This document shows positions 20,076 through 21,766 of a stretch of 21,766 bases of DNA, piece after piece (within the stretch, counting starts at the first letter, position 1; the number at the start of each line of letters is the position of its first letter). A program made the position numbers and the translations under genes. The DNA comes from a virus, in IMG/VR virus record IMGVR_UViG_3300017992_001436, positions 1 through 21,766 of that record. One strand, written 5' to 3'. The notes under the pieces were generated by a model, which saw only the letters and a program-made list of their open reading frames with translations, did not search any database and was not told the origin of the DNA.

Positions 20076-21766
20076 GTGTCCGAAGTCTGGCAATCCACCG
20101 ATCACGCCCAGCGCGCGAAGATCGCGGTTCAGTCGGCCGATGTCGACTCGAATCTGTCAGACTTTACGTTTCTCGTGGTGATCGACGGCACGAAAATCCT
20201 ATCCGCCGACATCACGTCGAAACGCTATCGATTCTATATCGAAGGCGACCCGGACCCGTTGCCGTACGACGAATTGCAACTCGACACGGGCGACACTTAC
20301 GCCGTCGGTTGTGCGGCCGTCAAATGCGATCCAACGGCCGCGGCCGACGGGTACTTGTGGATCTATTTTGATGGTGACCCTGGCAGCGATCAGGATGATG
20401 CGGCTAACGCGTACGACGACAACACGGTGGCTTTAGTTCCGCTGAATGAAAACGGCAGTACGTTTTACGACCGGACAAGCAACAACCACGACTGGACTGC
20501 CCAAGGCACGCTGCCTAATCAGGTGGATGGTGTGGCAGGATGTTCGCGGCAAGAGTTCAACGGGAGCGGGGCCGCAGACAAAGCCTATCCGGCGAGCTTT
20601 TTTGATATTCCCTACACGGGACAAGTTTCTTTCGTTGTCAATTCGGATTACGCGTTCAGTAGCACGAACGCCCATTTGATTCGGGCAGTATACAGTGAAA
20701 GCAAATCATTTGAACTTGGAATTTTTGCTGGGACAGTTTACGGCGGTTGGTATCAGGCTTATAACGATGATCGGGTTAACGGCAGTATTTCGGGCTCGGC
20801 AGGAACTGATTACTGGCTTCGACTGTATTGGACCAATGGTGGTGCGACAACGGTACAACTGGATGGATCAACAAAGGCAACCGGAGGCACGCTTGACGCT
20901 CAGTGGGCAACGAGCGGAGCCACAGTGTTTCATATCGGGTACAACAACTGGCCCGGAACTGGACATTATTTTGAAGGCAAACTACAGTTTTGTTGGATCG
21001 ACTCGGCAGTACGAACATCTGCTTGGGACAAGCTGCGACGGCTCAACGCGCTCAGCGGCGACAACTCGCAGACGTGGAGCGCTGCCGAGGACAAGCCGAG
21101 CGTAAGCGACTGGCACACGGCTTCTACCGAATCGACCGATAATTCCGTCGGAACCGTCGATTGGGACACGACCGGTAATGCTGATGACGACGATAACAGC
21201 TACGACACTGTTGACAGCGCTTCGATCGTTGATACCTACTACCTTACGCTCACCAACCTGGGATTTGATACAGACGACTTCCCTGCTGATGCTGACATCG
21301 AATCCATTGAAATCGAGATCATCGCTAAGGCGTCGCACAAAGCCGGGCCGATCTACGTTACCATAAATGCCTCACGACTAATTGTTGCCGGAAGCATCCA
21401 ATCTGTTGATCTGCTGGGCGTTGACGACGCTTTTGAGACATCGGAAACGACCTACCAACTCAGCGGTGATGACGACCACGCTGGTAAAACGCTTGGAGGC
21501 AGTGATCTGCACGCCAGCAATTTCGGCGTGGCTCTGTCTCTGCACCTGCAAACGACAGCCAGCATAAACGTCACCGGTTATGTTGAACGTGTGCGGGTTC
21601 GGGCGTGGTATACGTCCGACTCTTCTCCGAGTGCATCGGAGTCAGCGTCAGTTTCGGCATCCCCGAGTGCTTCGGAGTCAGCGAGTCCATCGGCATCCCA
21701 GAGTGAGTCGGCATCGCCGTCGGCCTCGGAGTCAGCGTCAGTCTCGGCATCGCCGTCGGCCTCGGA
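20076..21766 (+). CDS. DUF2341/LamG-like surface or tail protein with Ser-rich repeat (partial)
   Basis: The frame is open from GTG 20076 to the window edge (563 codons), with no stop. The N-terminal 100 residues (FTFLVVIDGTKI, then YRFYIEGDPDPLPYDE, then GYLWIYFDG) match the DUF2341 style of extracellular beta domain. Residues about 117-345 resemble a LamG/concanavalin-like lectin (ALVPLNENGSTFYDRTSNNH, then EFNGSG, and TGHYFEGKLQFCWIDSAVR). A further beta domain follows (345-510), then from residue 516 a Ser/Ala/Pro/Glu repeat (SPSASESASVSAS) runs off the edge. Such layouts occur in phage decoration, fibre or host-adhesion proteins. No ribosome site is visible. The start codon could differ, but the reading frame is secure because it is free of stops and its composition fits a surface protein. 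Confidence 0.85.
   Translation, partial: MSEVWQSTDHAQRAKIAVQSADVDSNLSDFTFLVVIDGTKILSADITSKRYRFYIEGDPDPLPYDELQLDTGDTYAVGCAAVKCDPTAAADGYLWIYFDGDPGSDQDDAANAYDDNTVALVPLNENGSTFYDRTSNNHDWTAQGTLPNQVDGVAGCSRQEFNGSGAADKAYPASFFDIPYTGQVSFVVNSDYAFSSTNAHLIRAVYSESKSFELGIFAGTVYGGWYQAYNDDRVNGSISGSAGTDYWLRLYWTNGGATTVQLDGSTKATGGTLDAQWATSGATVFHIGYNNWPGTGHYFEGKLQFCWIDSAVRTSAWDKLRRLNALSGDNSQTWSAAEDKPSVSDWHTASTESTDNSVGTVDWDTTGNADDDDNSYDTVDSASIVDTYYLTLTNLGFDTDDFPADADIESIEIEIIAKASHKAGPIYVTINASRLIVAGSIQSVDLLGVDDAFETSETTYQLSGDDDHAGKTLGGSDLHASNFGVALSLHLQTTASINVTGYVERVRVRAWYTSDSSPSASESASVSASPSASESASPSASQSESASPSASESASVSASPSAS
21621..21766 (+). repeat. Ser-rich tandem repeat (partial)
   Basis: Imperfect 6- and 9-bp-stepped repeats of TCG/TCA/AGT with GCA/GCC, CCG and GAG codons encode SPSASES and SASVSAS units. 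Synonymous Ser codons vary between copies, so the repeat is selected at the protein level and is not simply a recent DNA expansion. It continues past the window end. Confidence 0.9.

Noticed and set aside
18800-20098. 432-codon open frame on the minus strand opposite the capsid gene
   Set aside because: It is antisense to a firmly identified capsid protein, has no ribosome site and has the Arg/His-rich composition of a shadow frame.
1-21766. tRNA, rRNA or integrase/attachment site
   Set aside because: I found no cloverleaf-like segment with a TTCGA-type arm and no recombinase. Nearly all sequence is accounted for by protein genes.

Overview
The window is a contiguous piece of a tailed, double-stranded DNA bacteriophage genome. 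It has two divergently transcribed arms, both moving away from a control region of about 560 bp at 10044-10603. Genes are tightly packed, many start codons overlap the previous stop (GTGA, ATGA, TAATG), and Shine-Dalgarno (SD) sites are mostly strong. No integrase, lysin, DNA polymerase or tail-tube gene is visible, so this is a partial genome and lifestyle cannot be decided. The host is unknown. The phage RimI-like acetyltransferase and the BldC/MerR-like helix-turn-helix protein look, from memory of these families, closest to planctomycete versions. A planctomycete host is my best guess and is an inference, not a demonstration.

Left arm (10043 to 1, minus strand, probably one long operon). 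In transcription order it holds: a coiled-coil protein with a long Pro/Ala repeat tail; a small DNA-binding protein; a MazG-like pyrophosphohydrolase; a cassette of class I methyltransferase, GT-A glycosyltransferase and reversibly-glycosylated-polypeptide (RGP, GT75) protein; two small proteins, one DUF4177-like; a full-length FliA/WhiG-type sigma factor; an unknown; a RimI-like acetyltransferase; the flavin-dependent thymidylate synthase ThyX; a Cys-rich unknown; a secreted trypsin-like protease; a protein with an internal duplication; a DUF5662-like protein; a small unknown; and, cut by the window edge, a beta-class DNA adenine/cytosine-N4 methyltransferase. The themes are nucleotide supply, DNA modification, sugar chemistry, and transcriptional or translational takeover.

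Right arm (10604 to 21766, plus strand). It begins with a PD-(D/E)XK nuclease-like protein and a short second sigma factor that lacks region 4. These are followed by an unknown and a ParB-like protein whose gene carries a run of perfect palindromes. The packaging and head module comes next: putative small terminase, large terminase, a permuted papain-like cysteine peptidase, portal, scaffold and an SU10-type major capsid protein. A strong intrinsic terminator closes this module. After it, a large DUF2341/LamG-like surface protein with a Ser-rich repeat tail begins and runs off the window.

A plausible working model, mostly inferred, is that the divergent region drives both arms. The two sigma factors then direct host polymerase to phage promoters, with the left arm supplying nucleotides and modifications while the right arm builds and fills heads.
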